Below are positions 45,671 to 54,918 of a stretch of DNA of 64,000 nucleotides, in pieces. The translations under genes and the position numbers were made by a program. Below the pieces are notes generated by a model that was not told where the DNA came from, did not search any database, and saw only the letters and a list, made by a program, of their open reading frames with translations. The DNA is taken from the NCBI RefSeq assembly GCF_011516755.1, contig NZ_WOSY01000002.1, positions 186,001-250,000 on the forward strand. The letters are read 5' to 3'. The stretch is from Acetobacter conturbans. GTDB lineage: Bacteria; Pseudomonadota; Alphaproteobacteria; Acetobacterales; Acetobacteraceae. The stretch's first letter is position 1. Every line of letters starts with the position of its first letter.

Positions 45671-45898
45671 ATGAAACAGAATATCCATCCCGACTACCAC
45701 GAAATCACCGTCATCATGACCGATGGCACCGAGTACACGACCCATTCCTGCATGGGGTCGGCCGGTGACACGCTGCGTCTCGACATTGATCCGAAGTCCC
45801 ATCCCGCGTGGACCGGCGTGCAGCGCATGATCGACAGCGGAGGCCAGGTGGCGAAGTTCAACAAGCGTTTCGCTGGCATCGGCAAGCGCAACTCCTAA
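45671..45898 (+). CDS. rpmE: 50S ribosomal protein L31
   Basis: Small ribosomal protein, 75 residues starting [14 protein letters not shown]. It has one Cys (residue 27) and lacks the CxxC pair of the zinc-binding form, so it is the C-minus type. [11 protein letters not shown] is the family's usual end. It is followed by two hairpins, the second a good terminator, so it is a single-gene unit. Confidence 0.96.
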   Translation: MKQNIHPDYHEITVIMTDGTEYTTHSCMGSAGDTLRLDIDPKSHPAWTGVQRMIDSGGQVAKFNKRFAGIGKRNS

Positions 45899-45914
45899 AA
45901 CGGCTTTCCGCCAC

Positions 45915-45976
45915 GCGGAGCAGATTGCTCCGCCAGCGAAGTGTAAACCCTGCGCGCCTATGGCCGCAGGGTTTTT
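45915..45976 (+). terminator. Hairpin pair and terminator after rpmE
   Basis: The first hairpin is GCGGAGCA-GAT-TGCTCCGC (45915-45933). The second is AAACCCTGCG-N10-CGCAGGGTTT (45945-45974) followed by TT. The second is the likely intrinsic terminator. Confidence 0.85.
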
Positions 45977-46168
45977 CTTTGACGGCAAAGCACTTCCGGA
46001 ATTTTTCGTTGTTTTTGGCTTGACCCCGCCCGGTTGCACCGTCATTACCGTTTCTGAAGAGCGCGCCGGCAGGCACGCAGGGTCTGGCCTCAACAGCCCA
46101 GCCCGTAACAAGCCGATCCCGGTGCCTGCGTGAGCGCCAAGAAACCTCGCAGCACACAGGATCGATCG

Positions 46169-46744
46169 ATGAGCACGCTTCCCCTTATGCCCAAAGCGAC
46201 GGCCGTCTGGCTGATCGAGAAGACTGCCCTGACCTTCAGTCAGGTGGCGGAGTTCTGTGGCATGCATCCCCTTGAAGTGCAGGCCATCGCCGATGGCGAA
46301 GTGGCACAGGGAATCGTTGGATATGACCCGGTGGCCAACCATCAGGTCTCGGCTGCTGAAATTACCCGCTGCGAGGGCGACACCAACGCCAAGCTGAAGC
46401 TGCTGTCCTCGAACAACCCCGTGAAGCGCCGCGCCAAAGGCGCTCGCTATACGCCGGTTGCCCGACGCAATGATCGTCCTGACGGCATTGCATTCCTGCT
46501 GCGCAATTTTCCGCAGATTCAGGATCAGCAGATCTCCAAGCTGCTTGGCACGACAAAAGAGACGATTGCCAAGGTGCGCGACCGCCAGCATTGGAATAGC
46601 CAGAACATCAAGCCGCGTGATCCGGTGACGCTTGGTCTGTGCAGCCAGATGGACCTGAATGCCGCCCTTTCGGCAGCGAATGAACGCCTGACACGCGACG
46701 GGCAGGAAGTGCCTGCCCCGGTGATGATCGGCGGCGACGAGTAA
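46169..46744 (+). CDS. TrcR/DUF1013 cell-cycle transcriptional regulator
   Basis: Alphaproteobacterial regulator family DUF1013, which includes TrcR, a cell-cycle transcription factor. ATG at 46169 gives 191 residues; AGGA lies about nine bases upstream, and an earlier GTG is unlikely. LPLMPKATAVWLIEKT and TFSQVAEFCGMHPLEVQAIA are the helix-turn-helix-like start. The later RRNDRPDGIAFLLRNFP and DQQISKLLGTTKETIAKV form a second such element. It is a lone gene between rpmE and the ydcH-like gene, with a possible terminator after it. Confidence 0.88.
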   Translation: MSTLPLMPKATAVWLIEKTALTFSQVAEFCGMHPLEVQAIADGEVAQGIVGYDPVANHQVSAAEITRCEGDTNAKLKLLSSNNPVKRRAKGARYTPVARRNDRPDGIAFLLRNFPQIQDQQISKLLGTTKETIAKVRDRQHWNSQNIKPRDPVTLGLCSQMDLNAALSAANERLTRDGQEVPAPVMIGGDE

Positions 46745-46759
46745 GCAGGCAACAGAGAG

Positions 46760-46786
46760 CCTCACCCTGCTGAAATGCAGGGGAGG
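46760..46786. terminator. Hairpin between trcR and the YdcH-like gene
   Basis: CCTCACCCTGC-N6-GCAGGGGAGG with one bulged A, followed by TTCCTATT. A possible terminator for the convergent genes, with a weak T-tract. Confidence 0.5.
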
Positions 46787-46804
46787 TTCCTATTGTGTGG
46801 GATA

Positions 46805-46975
46805 TCAGGAAATGGTCCGCAAACGGTCCATTTCCTCTTTCACACGGAGTTTCTGCAACTTCAGACGCATGAGAACACGCTGGTCTGGCATCGGACGGAC
46901 CCCTTCATCATGGATTTTTGCGTCCAGGGCGGAATGGCGACGGCTGAGGCTGTCGAGACGTGGCTGCATGCTCAT
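46805..46975 (-). CDS. YdcH/DUF465-family small protein
   Basis: A 56-residue helical protein of the YdcH (DUF465, SlyX-like) family, of unknown role. Starting at 46975 (GGAG about ten bases upstream) it shows LDSLSRRHSALDAKIHDEGVRP and LKLQKLRVKEEMDRL, the coiled-coil pattern of the family. Likely a helical hairpin dimer. A second, similar but non-identical protein is encoded divergently 263 bp away. Confidence 0.85.
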   Translation of the reverse strand: MSMQPRLDSLSRRHSALDAKIHDEGVRPMPDQRVLMRLKLQKLRVKEEMDRLRTIS

Positions 46976-47238
46976 TGGTTCACTTCTCCGTCTTGATGGT
47001 TGCGACAAAATAACGGTAACGCCGTCTGTCTTCATTTTTTCATGAAAATTTGCTCATGTTGTCATCAATGGAATTCGGAGACTGATGGGTCGTAAGCCTC
47101 GATGAAGTCGGGTCAGGCTCTGGTGTCGGATCGTCTGGTGGCTTAACGTGGCGAAAACGAGGCGTCTTTCGCTCCCCGACCCAGGAACGGGAACAGGCGA
47201 CGAGGCGCACCGGACAGAACTGGAAAGCCGGAGGTTCG

Positions 47239-47439
47239 ATGCTGCGTGACCGGGAAAGCATGCTGCGCAGGCTCCATGAGCTGCGAAGTGAACACCGTGA
47301 CCTTGACACGGTCATTGACCGTCTGGCCCGAGAACCGATGGATCAGCTTCATCTTCAGCGGCTGAAAAAGCGCAAGCTGCATCTGAAAGATGAAGTCACC
47401 TGGATAGAAAGCCGTCTCATTCCTGACGATATCGCCTGA
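47239..47439 (+). CDS. Second YdcH/DUF465-like small protein
   Basis: A 66-residue helical protein with the same pattern as its divergent neighbour: RSEHRDLDTVIDRLAREPMD followed by LQRLKKRKLHLKDEVTWIES. It keeps the DUF465 KLxLKDE core. It ends 40 bp before purE, so it may be carried on the purEK transcript. Role unknown. Confidence 0.82.
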   Translation: MLRDRESMLRRLHELRSEHRDLDTVIDRLAREPMDQLHLQRLKKRKLHLKDEVTWIESRLIPDDIA

Positions 47440-47479
47440 CCGGAATACGGACGGCGCAACCGGCGAAATTTGAGAAGCC

Positions 47480-48031
47480 ATGGATAACATCGAAGACAAG
47501 CCCAGGACAGCGATTGACGACGTGGATACCGTCGTCGCGGAGGAAGACGGCATGCCGCGTGTCGGTGTGATCATGGGAAGCCAGTCCGACTGGGAGACCA
47601 TGCAGCACACCACTTCCACGCTTGAGGCTCTCGGAATTGCTCACGAGATCAAGATCGTCTCGGCGCACCGCACCCCGGACCGACTGGCGGACTACGCACG
47701 CACGGCCGTCGAACGCGGTCTCTCGGTCATCATCGCGGGTGCTGGTGGCGCGGCGCATCTGCCCGGCATGTGCGCCGCATGGACGCGTCTTCCCGTGCTC
47801 GGCGTCCCCATTGAATCAAAAGCCCTGAAAGGTATGGACAGCCTGCTGTCCATCGTTCAGATGCCGGGAGGCGTGCCCGTCGGCACACTTGCCATCGGCA
47901 AGGCGGGCGCTATCAACGCAGCACTTCTCTCCGCCTCCATCCTCGCCATAAACGACGCCGATCTCGCCGCACGGCTCGAGACATGGCGCGCCCTTCAGAC
48001 CGCTTCGGTACGCGATGAACCCGAAAAATGA
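47480..48031 (+). CDS. purE: N5-carboxyaminoimidazole ribonucleotide mutase
   Basis: Converts N5-CAIR to CAIR in purine biosynthesis. In 183 residues there is a 24-residue acidic leader, then [28 protein letters not shown] (catalytic His) and [12 protein letters not shown], all class I PurE features. The internal ATG before PRVGV (47552) is an alternative start. It overlaps purK by 17 bases, so translation is coupled. Confidence 0.95.
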   Translation: MDNIEDKPRTAIDDVDTVVAEEDGMPRVGVIMGSQSDWETMQHTTSTLEALGIAHEIKIVSAHRTPDRLADYARTAVERGLSVIIAGAGGAAHLPGMCAAWTRLPVLGVPIESKALKGMDSLLSIVQMPGGVPVGTLAIGKAGAINAALLSASILAINDADLAARLETWRALQTASVRDEPEK

Positions 48032-49181
48032 ACTCCCCTCCCTCGTTGTGAAGCCTCTTCCCCTGAACTCTGTGATTGGCATCGTCGGCGGTGGACAGCT
48101 TGGCCGCATGTCGGCAATGGCCGCGAGTCGTCTTGGGTTCCGGACGCACGTGATCGCAAAGAACATGGATGATCCGGGCGTGCAGGTTTCCCATAGCGCG
48201 ACCATCGGCGCGTTCGACGACCCGGCAGCCCTGCGACGCTTTGCTGATGCAGTCGATGTGGTGACATTCGAGTTCGAGAACATTTCGGCGAACGGGCTGG
48301 ATGTGCTGTCGGAAATGAAACCGGTCAGGCCATCGGGTTCCATCCTGCGGATCAGTCAGGACCGGGAACAGGAAAAGACTTTTCTCGGATCAATCGGGGT
48401 GCCTGTCGCGCCCTGGCGCGTCGTCACCAGTCGCGCCGATCTGAAAACAGCCGCCGAGGCCGTGGGCTATCCCTTCATTCTGAAGACGACAAGGCTTGGC
48501 TACGACGGCAAAGGCCAGTTCCGCGTTCGGGATGCAAGCCAGCTTGACGAGGCTTTCGCGACACTCTCTCCGAAGCCGCTTGTGGCGGAGGGCATGGTCG
48601 ATTTCGCGATGGAAGTCAGTGTGATGGTCGCACGCGGGCTGGATGGCACCATTCGCTGCTTCGATGTAACGGAAAACCGCCATGCCTCAGGCATTCTGGA
48701 CGTAAGCCTCGCGCCCGCCCGCATCACGGAAGAACTGGCGGCACAGGCGCACGACATGGCGCGTCGTATTGCCGAAGGACTGGATCTGGTCGGTATTATG
48801 GGCGTCGAGATGTTCGTCGGGCGCACTGGCGACGTGCTGGTGAATGAAGTCGCCCCCCGTCCCCACAATTCGGGACACTGGACGATGGATGCCTGCCCCT
48901 GCGACCAGTTCGAGATGCACATCCGGGCAGTCACCGGCCTGCCTCTGCCGGAGGTGAACCGTCATTCAGATGCCGTGATGAAAAACCTCGTCGGACCGGA
49001 CGATATGGCCCTGTGGCCCGAGATAGTGGCCACTCAGGGCTTGATTCCGCACCTCTACGGCAAGCGGGAAGCGCGCATCGGCCGCAAGATGGGCCATGTG
49101 AATGCGCTGTTCCCCAAGGGAAGCCTGCCCGGTGAGTTTGGTGTTCAGACCGCTCTCGGGCCTCTGGGAAGCGCTGAATAG
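48015..49181 (+). CDS. purK: N5-carboxyaminoimidazole ribonucleotide synthase
   Basis: ATP-grasp enzyme making N5-CAIR from AIR and bicarbonate. The 388 residues contain [18 protein letters not shown] (20-37), [15 protein letters not shown] and [14 protein letters not shown], which are diagnostic for PurK. Its first 17 bases overlap purE. It is the last gene of the purEK pair and converges on the Wzt-like gene with a 56-bp gap and no clear terminator. Confidence 0.95.
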   Translation: MNPKNELPSLVVKPLPLNSVIGIVGGGQLGRMSAMAASRLGFRTHVIAKNMDDPGVQVSHSATIGAFDDPAALRRFADAVDVVTFEFENISANGLDVLSEMKPVRPSGSILRISQDREQEKTFLGSIGVPVAPWRVVTSRADLKTAAEAVGYPFILKTTRLGYDGKGQFRVRDASQLDEAFATLSPKPLVAEGMVDFAMEVSVMVARGLDGTIRCFDVTENRHASGILDVSLAPARITEELAAQAHDMARRIAEGLDLVGIMGVEMFVGRTGDVLVNEVAPRPHNSGHWTMDACPCDQFEMHIRAVTGLPLPEVNRHSDAVMKNLVGPDDMALWPEIVATQGLIPHLYGKREARIGRKMGHVNALFPKGSLPGEFGVQTALGPLGSAE

Positions 49182-49237
49182 GCGCTCCCTTTGGTTCGGG
49201 CGTTCGGGCTGCCAAGTCTGTCACACGCCTCCGGCGG

Positions 49238-49999
49238 TCAGTGCTCCGCTTCCAGATAAGCCGGAAGCACGTCCGCCGGGACGCCGTCCATCCTGACACG
49301 TCCCTGATCCATCCAGATCACGCGCGTGCACCATTTTTCTATGATGGATGGCAGGTGGGTCGAGATCACCAGAATTTCGGCCCCCTCCACCAGTCCGGCG
49401 ATCCGGCTGGCCGCACGCTGCATGAAGGCGGCATCACCCGCCATGAACCACTCGTCCATGATCAGCACCTCGGGCATGATCGCCGTGGCCAGCCCGAAGG
49501 CCAGTCGCAAGCTCATGCCTGAACTGTAGGTTTTGAGCGGCAGATCCATGAACGTGCCAAGATCGGCGAAAGCTTCCACATCCGCTTCCACCTCGCCTAT
49601 CGCGGTTTCGGAAAGACCGAAGAACAGCCCGCGCAGCCGGATATTCTCTCGTCCGGTCAGTTCGTGGTCCATGCCCAGCGACGTATCCAGCAGGGTGCCG
49701 ACACGTCCCCGCACCGTCACACGGCCTTCGACCGGCTCGTAGATCCCTCCCAGAGCGCGCAGGAGCGTCGTCTTCCCTGCCCCGTTCCGCCCGACCAGCC
49801 CAAGCCTTTCACCCGGATTCAGTGAGAAACTGACATCGGAGAGCGCCTGCACCATGACACGGTTTCGTTCATCGCGGGCAAGACGGCCCGGCGAGGAACG
49901 GCCACCCAGCGCCTTCTTCATGCTTTTTTTCAGGCTCCGCGCATCGCCATGATAGAGCGGAAAGGAGATGGAGAGGTTCGTGACGTCGATGCCGGCCAT
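49238..49999 (-). CDS. Polysaccharide ABC exporter ATPase (Wzt/KpsT-like)
   Basis: ATP-binding subunit of an ABC-2 exporter for capsule or O-polysaccharide. From ATG at 49999 it has 253 residues: Walker A GRNGAGKTT (70-78), signature SSGMS (159-163), Walker B LIMDE (179-183). It is the short KpsT-type without a C-terminal carbohydrate-binding domain. YHGDARSLKKSMKKALGG (16-33) is the loop usual in polysaccharide exporters. An upstream in-frame start would extend into the permease gene. Its stop lies within a gene-poor gap before purK. Confidence 0.9.
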   Translation of the reverse strand: MAGIDVTNLSISFPLYHGDARSLKKSMKKALGGRSSPGRLARDERNRVMVQALSDVSFSLNPGERLGLVGRNGAGKTTLLRALGGIYEPVEGRVTVRGRVGTLLDTSLGMDHELTGRENIRLRGLFFGLSETAIGEVEADVEAFADLGTFMDLPLKTYSSGMSLRLAFGLATAIMPEVLIMDEWFMAGDAAFMQRAASRIAGLVEGAEILVISTHLPSIIEKWCTRVIWMDQGRVRMDGVPADVLPAYLEAEH

Positions 50000-50004
50000 G
50001 ACTG

Positions 50005-50946
50005 TTACACCCAATAGGCCAGCCGACCGCGCATGCGCGCGAACAGCAGGAATGAAACAACCCAGAGCACCACACTGTATATGCTCGCCATGAGCCATAT
50101 CGACGGGCGCACGGGGGTGCCCATGAAGGGGCCACGTACGATTTCGATCAGTGGGTAGCAGGGATCAAGCAGCATGTACTGCCGCCCCATATAGATCAGG
50201 TCCGGCTTCCAGAGGATCGGCGTCACGAAAAACAGAATCTGAAGGATATTGCCCGCTATGGGCGGCATGTCCCTGAAACGTGCACCCAGAACGCCAAGCG
50301 TCAGGGTCAGCGCATAAAGATCGACCATCCACAGGCATACACCTGTTGGCAACGACCAGTTGAGCGTCGGCGCGATCCGGAACACGGCGAAGAGGACGAT
50401 GATCACCCCGACGCTGTGGAGGAAGGTCAGAAAATTCCGCACCATGACGCGCATGACATGCACGGAGAACGGCATGCGCACGGCATGGATGAGGCCGCTG
50501 ACATTGGTGAAGGCGGCACATCCGTCCGTCACCGTTCCTCCGAGATAGGCCCAGAGAACCAGTGAAAAGCACAGGAACGGCAGGTAACTCTTCAGGTCTG
50601 TGTGCAGCAGCGTGGCGTAGAGCATACCCATGGCCGCGACGAGAATGACCGTGGAAATGGTGACCCAGAACGGTCCGAGCAGTGACCCGCGATAACGGAG
50701 CTTGATATCCAGCCAGCCGAGCGTCCAGCCGAGGCGGAAAAGACGCAGGCTTTCCCGGATATCGCGAACAGCATGGGAGATATGGCCGAAGCCTCGCTCC
50801 GGCATGAGATCCATGACGGGCTCATCCCTGCGGGCCGCAAGCTCGGCCTCGACATGCGGTTCGTCCGTAATCGGCGTCGGATGCGCCATCGGCTCCGACT
50901 GTGGCGGACGCCCGTCGTCCTGATCCGACCGTTCGATGCTGTTCAT
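50005..50946 (-). CDS. Polysaccharide ABC exporter permease (Wzm/KpsM-like)
   Basis: Membrane subunit of the same exporter. From ATG at 50946 it has 313 residues: a polar N-terminus of about 85 residues, then six hydrophobic helices in the ABC-2 pattern (LGWLDIKLRYRGSLLGPFW about 97-115). ILFFVTPILWKPDLIY is the conserved helix of the family. It is encoded five bases before the ATPase gene. No glycosyltransferase or capsule gene is adjacent, so the exporter is orphaned in this window. Confidence 0.88.
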   Translation of the reverse strand: MNSIERSDQDDGRPPQSEPMAHPTPITDEPHVEAELAARRDEPVMDLMPERGFGHISHAVRDIRESLRLFRLGWTLGWLDIKLRYRGSLLGPFWVTISTVILVAAMGMLYATLLHTDLKSYLPFLCFSLVLWAYLGGTVTDGCAAFTNVSGLIHAVRMPFSVHVMRVMVRNFLTFLHSVGVIIVLFAVFRIAPTLNWSLPTGVCLWMVDLYALTLTLGVLGARFRDMPPIAGNILQILFFVTPILWKPDLIYMGRQYMLLDPCYPLIEIVRGPFMGTPVRPSIWLMASIYSVVLWVVSFLLFARMRGRLAYWV

Positions 50947-50992
50947 GTCTGCGCGATAGACAAGCCGCAACGGAAGCGCAAGTTTTCCAGAA

Positions 50993-51436
50993 TCATGCGC
51001 CCGGTGCCGCCAGCCGCGCGAGGGCTGCCACACCGGCGCTGGCACGGACACCCAGAGCTTCAATTGCTGGCAGGTCGAGCCACTCGGCTTCAAGGGCATC
51101 GTCACCCGCGACGGGCATTGTGACCGGTCCGACCACGACACATTTCACCGCGACAATAACATAATGGAACAGAAGCGCGCCGTTTTCATCACGGTGGATC
51201 GAATCAAACGCGGTGATCACCCCTTCCCCCCGTGCCGTGACGCCTGTCTCCTCCATCAACTCCCGGGACGCCGCGATGAACAGATCCTCACCGGGGTCGA
51301 TCCGGCCACCGGGGAAGCCCCACAATCCCGCATCGGGTGGATTGGCCCGGCGGACAAGGAGCCACGTGCCGTCCACGGGATGGCGGCATACAGCGAGAAC
51401 AGCGCCTCGCGGCTCAATCGGCTGGTTTGATGTCAT
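50993..51436 (-). CDS. Nudix hydrolase
   Basis: Pyrophosphohydrolase of the Nudix superfamily. From ATG at 51436 (MTSNQPIEPRG) it has 147 residues, with the Nudix box GGRIDPGED...ASRELMEETG at 43-65, matching GX5EX7REUXEEXGU. Such short ADP-ribose-like hydrolases remove oxidised or excess nucleotides. Its start overlaps the end of the MFS gene. The substrate is not predictable. Confidence 0.88.
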   Translation of the reverse strand: MTSNQPIEPRGAVLAVCRHPVDGTWLLVRRANPPDAGLWGFPGGRIDPGEDLFIAASRELMEETGVTARGEGVITAFDSIHRDENGALLFHYVIVAVKCVVVGPVTMPVAGDDALEAEWLDLPAIEALGVRASAGVAALARLAAPGA

Positions 51437-52667
51437 CAAGACGATCCAGATCACGCAGGCCGGGGAAAAGACGCATCCAGAGAACAGTGACGATCAGCGT
51501 CCCGACGCCACCGATCACCACGGCGGGCACCGCTCCCATCCATGCGGCCATCATCCCGCTCTCGAACTCGCCAAGCTGGTTCGAGGAGCCGATGAACAGC
51601 ATGTTCACAGCTGACACGCGCCCCCGCATCTCGTCCGGCGTGCCGAGTTGCACCAGCGCGCCGCGCACCATCACGCTGACGACGTCCGCCGCTCCCAGCA
51701 CCATCAGCGCCAGAATGGACACGAGGATGGAATGGGAAAGTCCGAAAACAATGGTCGCCACTCCAAACACGGCGACGGAAAAGAACATCGTCCGTCCGGC
51801 GTTATGACGGATGGGCCACCGGGTCATGATCCCCGCCATCAGCACGGCACCCATCGCCGGACCGGCCCGTAGGAACCCCAGTGCAACCGGCCCTGCATGG
51901 AGGATGTCCTCGGCATAGAGGGGCAGAAGGGCCGTCGCGCCCCCCAGCAGCACGGCGAACAGGTCAAGCGAGATTGCCCCGAACATGGGGCGCTGCCGAC
52001 GCAGGAAGGCAATGCCGCCCATGACGGATTCCAGCGTGATGGGCTGACGCTGGCGCGCGGGAAAACGAAGACGGATGCTGGAGGTTGCCAGCGCGGAGAT
52101 GGCGAATCCGATGGCACACAGGGCGTAGCAGGTGTCCGCACCGAAGCCATACAGCACGCCACCCAGCGATGGTCCGGCGATGCAGGCCACCTGAAAAAGA
52201 GAAGAAGACAGCGCTGCGGCACGAGGAAAGAGAGACACTGGCACAATAGCGGGGAGGAATGTCTGTTGCGCGGGCATCTCGAAAGCGCGGCAGGCGCCGA
52301 ACAGCGCCACCAGCACGTAGAGTGCCCATGCTCCGATCCAGTGCTGCCAGGAGGCTATTGCCATGAGGCACGCAGCACTCGCCTCGATGACCTGACAGGT
52401 GATGACGATGCGGCGACGATTGAACTGGTCGGCCACATGCCCCGCCGGAAGCGTGAGCAGCAGCATGGGCAGGAACTGCGCCAGACCAGCAAAGCCAAGT
52501 GCCGCTGCGCTGTGGGTCAGGGCGTAGATCTGCCACCCGACCGCGACCGCCTGCACCTGAGAGGAAAATGCGGAGAGATTACGCCCGGCCAGGCAGCCGA
52601 TGAGGCCGGGCTGGCGCAACAGAGCGATCTCAGAGGATAACTCAGGGGATGAGTCGCTGGCTGACAT
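51414..52667 (-). CDS. MFS transporter (EntS-like)
   Basis: Major facilitator transporter, 417 residues from ATG at 52667. It has about twelve hydrophobic helices. QIYALTHSAAALGFAGLAQFLP and GHVADQFNRRRIVITCQ (motif A-like, about 68-84) resemble the EntS enterobactin-exporter group. The substrate is unknown. It overlaps the Nudix gene by 23 bases at its end, so the two are probably co-transcribed. Confidence 0.85.
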   Translation of the reverse strand: MSASDSSPELSSEIALLRQPGLIGCLAGRNLSAFSSQVQAVAVGWQIYALTHSAAALGFAGLAQFLPMLLLTLPAGHVADQFNRRRIVITCQVIEASAACLMAIASWQHWIGAWALYVLVALFGACRAFEMPAQQTFLPAIVPVSLFPRAAALSSSLFQVACIAGPSLGGVLYGFGADTCYALCAIGFAISALATSSIRLRFPARQRQPITLESVMGGIAFLRRQRPMFGAISLDLFAVLLGGATALLPLYAEDILHAGPVALGFLRAGPAMGAVLMAGIMTRWPIRHNAGRTMFFSVAVFGVATIVFGLSHSILVSILALMVLGAADVVSVMVRGALVQLGTPDEMRGRVSAVNMLFIGSSNQLGEFESGMMAAWMGAVPAVVIGGVGTLIVTVLWMRLFPGLRDLDRLDDIKPAD

Positions 52668-52814
52668 GCCGGTTTCTCTAACAGGAGAGCCGCGACTTGG
52701 CACGCAAAATGGCTGTCACGTTGCAAAGAACGACCCGCGCGGGCAATACGGCTTTGAAGAGACCGCCACGATGCGGGTGACCGCACGATCAGAAATAGAC
52801 GGAGACGCTGCGCG

Positions 52815-53297
52815 ATGGCGACGACTTACGCAACGGTGACATGGGATCAGCTTCATCGGGACGCCCGGATACTGGCCGAGACCCTCATGGCGAAGGGTCC
52901 CTTCAAAGGAATCGTCGCCGTGACGCGCGGAGGACTGATCCCGGCCGCCATTGTCGCCCGTGAACTGGACTGCCGCCTTGTCGAGACGATCTCGGTGATC
53001 ACTTATGACGACGAGTCCCGCGGCAAGCCCGAGATCATCAAGGACCCGCAGGTCACCGGCGACGGCGAGGGTTATCTTGTGATCGACGACCTCGTCGATT
53101 CCGGGGTCACGGCGCGGGTCGTCCGGGAGCGCCTGCCCAAGGCCCTGTTCGCCTGCCTCTATGCAAAGGCGCAGGGCAAGCCACTGACCGATCTTTTCGT
53201 GGTCGAAGTGCCGCAGGAAACATGGGTGCTGTTCCCGTGGGATACGGCTCCGTTGTTCATTCCGCCACTGGCGAAAAAACTGACGACCGGAAGCTGA
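52815..53297 (+). CDS. gpt: Xanthine-guanine phosphoribosyltransferase
   Basis: Purine salvage enzyme converting xanthine and guanine to their nucleotides with PRPP. The 160 residues contain the PRPP-binding LVIDDLVDSGVTA (88-100) and VAVTRGGLIPA (34-44), matching the XGPRT family. Start 52815 opens MATTYATVTWDQL. It is followed six bases later by murQ on the same strand, an unexpected but close pair. Confidence 0.94.
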   Translation: MATTYATVTWDQLHRDARILAETLMAKGPFKGIVAVTRGGLIPAAIVARELDCRLVETISVITYDDESRGKPEIIKDPQVTGDGEGYLVIDDLVDSGVTARVVRERLPKALFACLYAKAQGKPLTDLFVVEVPQETWVLFPWDTAPLFIPPLAKKLTTGS

Positions 53298-53303
53298 CGT
53301 TCG

Positions 53304-54224
53304 ATGTCCCCTGTTCTCCCGGCGACAGAAGGCATTGATCCGGCTTTCGAGGATTATGACACATGGCCGGTGGCGAGCCAGTTGACTGCACTCTGGCAGT
53401 CGCAACTTGCGGCGGCAGCCATTGTGTCCTCCGCGCTCCCTGCCCTTTCACGAGCGGTCGAAGCCGCCCTGCCCCGACTGAAAGCCGGTGGCCGATTGAT
53501 TTATGCCGGTGCCGGAAGTTCAGGACGACTGGCGGCTCAAGATGGCGCGGAACTTGAACCGACCTACAACTGGCCGCCCGAACGGATGCAGGTCCTGATC
53601 GCAGGTGGCCCGACTGCGCTGCTGAATGCGGTCGAGAACGCGGAAGACGACGAGGTCGCAGCGCGGGAAGCGATCGACGCGCTGGCGATTACGCCCAACG
53701 ACGTTCTGGCGGGAATCGCTGCCAGCGGGCGCACGCCTTACACCGTCGCGTGCGTTCGAGCAGCAAGGGAAGCCGGAGCGCTGACCCTTGGCATCTCCAA
53801 TGCCCCGGACACTCCGCTTCTTCTTTGCGCCGAACATCCCATTCTGATCGAGACCGGAGCGGAGCCGATCTCGGGCTCGACCCGGATGAAAGCTGGCACG
53901 ACGCAGAAAATCGTTCTGAACCTGCTTTCCACCGCGCTCATGACAGGACTGGGCCGTGTCTACAGGGCGCGGATGGTGGACATGCGGAGCCGCAACGAAA
54001 AACTCCGCCAGCGCGCTGTTCGTATGGTGGTCAGCCTCGCCGGTTGCGATGAGGAAACGGCCCGAATCGCTCTTGAGCAGGCGGACGGTCACGTAAAGCT
54101 GGCCGTGATCGTTGCGTATGGCGTGAGCGCACCGGACGCTTTAGCCGCACTTTCACGTGCTGACGGTAATTTACGGACGGTATTGAGAGAATTGGGGCTT
54201 GCCAGCGTCTCTCCGTGCACCTAA
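53304..54224 (+). CDS. murQ: N-acetylmuramic acid 6-phosphate etherase
   Basis: Peptidoglycan-recycling enzyme that splits MurNAc-6-phosphate into GlcNAc-6-phosphate and lactate. In 306 residues it has the SIS-domain motif YAGAGSSGRLAAQDGAEL (about 73-90), EPISGSTRMKAGT and GLGRVYRARMVDM, all typical of MurQ. It starts a few bases after gpt. It ends 15 bp before tRNA-Pro. The many cell-wall enzymes in the window fit a recycling role. Confidence 0.93.
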   Translation: MSPVLPATEGIDPAFEDYDTWPVASQLTALWQSQLAAAAIVSSALPALSRAVEAALPRLKAGGRLIYAGAGSSGRLAAQDGAELEPTYNWPPERMQVLIAGGPTALLNAVENAEDDEVAAREAIDALAITPNDVLAGIAASGRTPYTVACVRAAREAGALTLGISNAPDTPLLLCAEHPILIETGAEPISGSTRMKAGTTQKIVLNLLSTALMTGLGRVYRARMVDMRSRNEKLRQRAVRMVVSLAGCDEETARIALEQADGHVKLAVIVAYGVSAPDALAALSRADGNLRTVLRELGLASVSPCT

Positions 54225-54239
54225 CTTCCGCCGCAGGTT

Positions 54240-54316
54240 CGGGGCGTGGCGCAGCCTGGTAGCGCGCCTGTTTTGGGTACAGGAGGCCCCCGGTTCGAGT
54301 CCGGGCGCCCCGACCA
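54240..54316 (+). tRNA. tRNA-Pro (UGG)
   Basis: A 77-nt cloverleaf with CCA encoded. The anticodon stem CCTGT/ACAGG holds TTTGGGT, giving TGG. Acceptor CGGGGCG pairs with CGCCCCG. It lies 15 bp after murQ and 40 bp before an NDUFS4-like gene. Confidence 0.97.
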
Positions 54317-54356
54317 CTTTAAGACTGTCTCGTTGATAACAACGGAGCGGCACGTA

Positions 54357-54662
54357 ATGACTGCACGAATTTACAGACAACCGAAAAGCGCTGGTCAGTC
54401 AGGCCTTCATGGCATTCACGACTGGATTTTCGAGTATGGCCAGTCCGCGCAGCGCCGCCCTGACCCTTTGATGGGCTGGACCGGCAGCCGCGACACAAGT
54501 GCACAGATTCGCCTGCGCTTCGAAAGTTGTGAGAGCGCCGAAGCCTATGCCAGACGGCACGCCATCCCTTACGAGGTTGAAGCTCCCGTAGAGCGTATCC
54601 GCAAACCCAAGATCTATGCCGATAATTTCGCGGTCAATCGGCTTGAGAACTGGACGCACTGA
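54357..54662 (+). CDS. NADH dehydrogenase accessory subunit, NDUFS4-like
   Basis: Alphaproteobacterial homologue of the complex I accessory subunit NDUFS4 (ETC_C1 NDUFS4 family). From ATG at 54357 it has 101 residues with RIYRQPKSAGQSG and DPLMGWTGSRDTSAQIRLRF, then ADNFAVNRLENWTH at the end, all very conserved in the mitochondrial protein. It acts at the peripheral arm of complex I. GGAG lies 10-12 bases upstream. It stands alone between two tRNA genes, away from any nuo operon. Confidence 0.92.
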   Translation: MTARIYRQPKSAGQSGLHGIHDWIFEYGQSAQRRPDPLMGWTGSRDTSAQIRLRFESCESAEAYARRHAIPYEVEAPVERIRKPKIYADNFAVNRLENWTH

Positions 54663-54728
54663 GGGTTTCTTCGCTGTTACCCTTGTTTTTCGGGTGCGAA
54701 CACCGGATAACGTGCCCACGCATGCTGC

Positions 54729-54805
54729 GCGCCCTTAGCTCAGTTGGATAGAGCAACAGCCTTCTAAGCTGTGGGTCATTGGTTCGAATCCAATAGGGCG
54801 CGCCA
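54729..54805 (+). tRNA. tRNA-Arg (UCU)
   Basis: A 77-nt cloverleaf with CCA encoded. The loop CTTCTAA in stem ACAGC/GCTGT gives TCT. Acceptor GCGCCCT pairs with AGGGCGC. It is followed by a gene-poor region. Confidence 0.97.
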
Positions 54806-54918
54806 ACTTCATTTTATAAATCGATGCTTGTCTGCTTCGCCCGTGGGTCGAAGGCCCCCGCACGCACTTTTTGGCGCTGATAAAGACAATTCCTCACACT
54901 CATGGCAGCAAGCACCAA

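Noticed and set aside
54729..54805. tRNA-Arg as an integration site
   Set aside because: No integrase and no second copy of the tRNA 3' end in the window.
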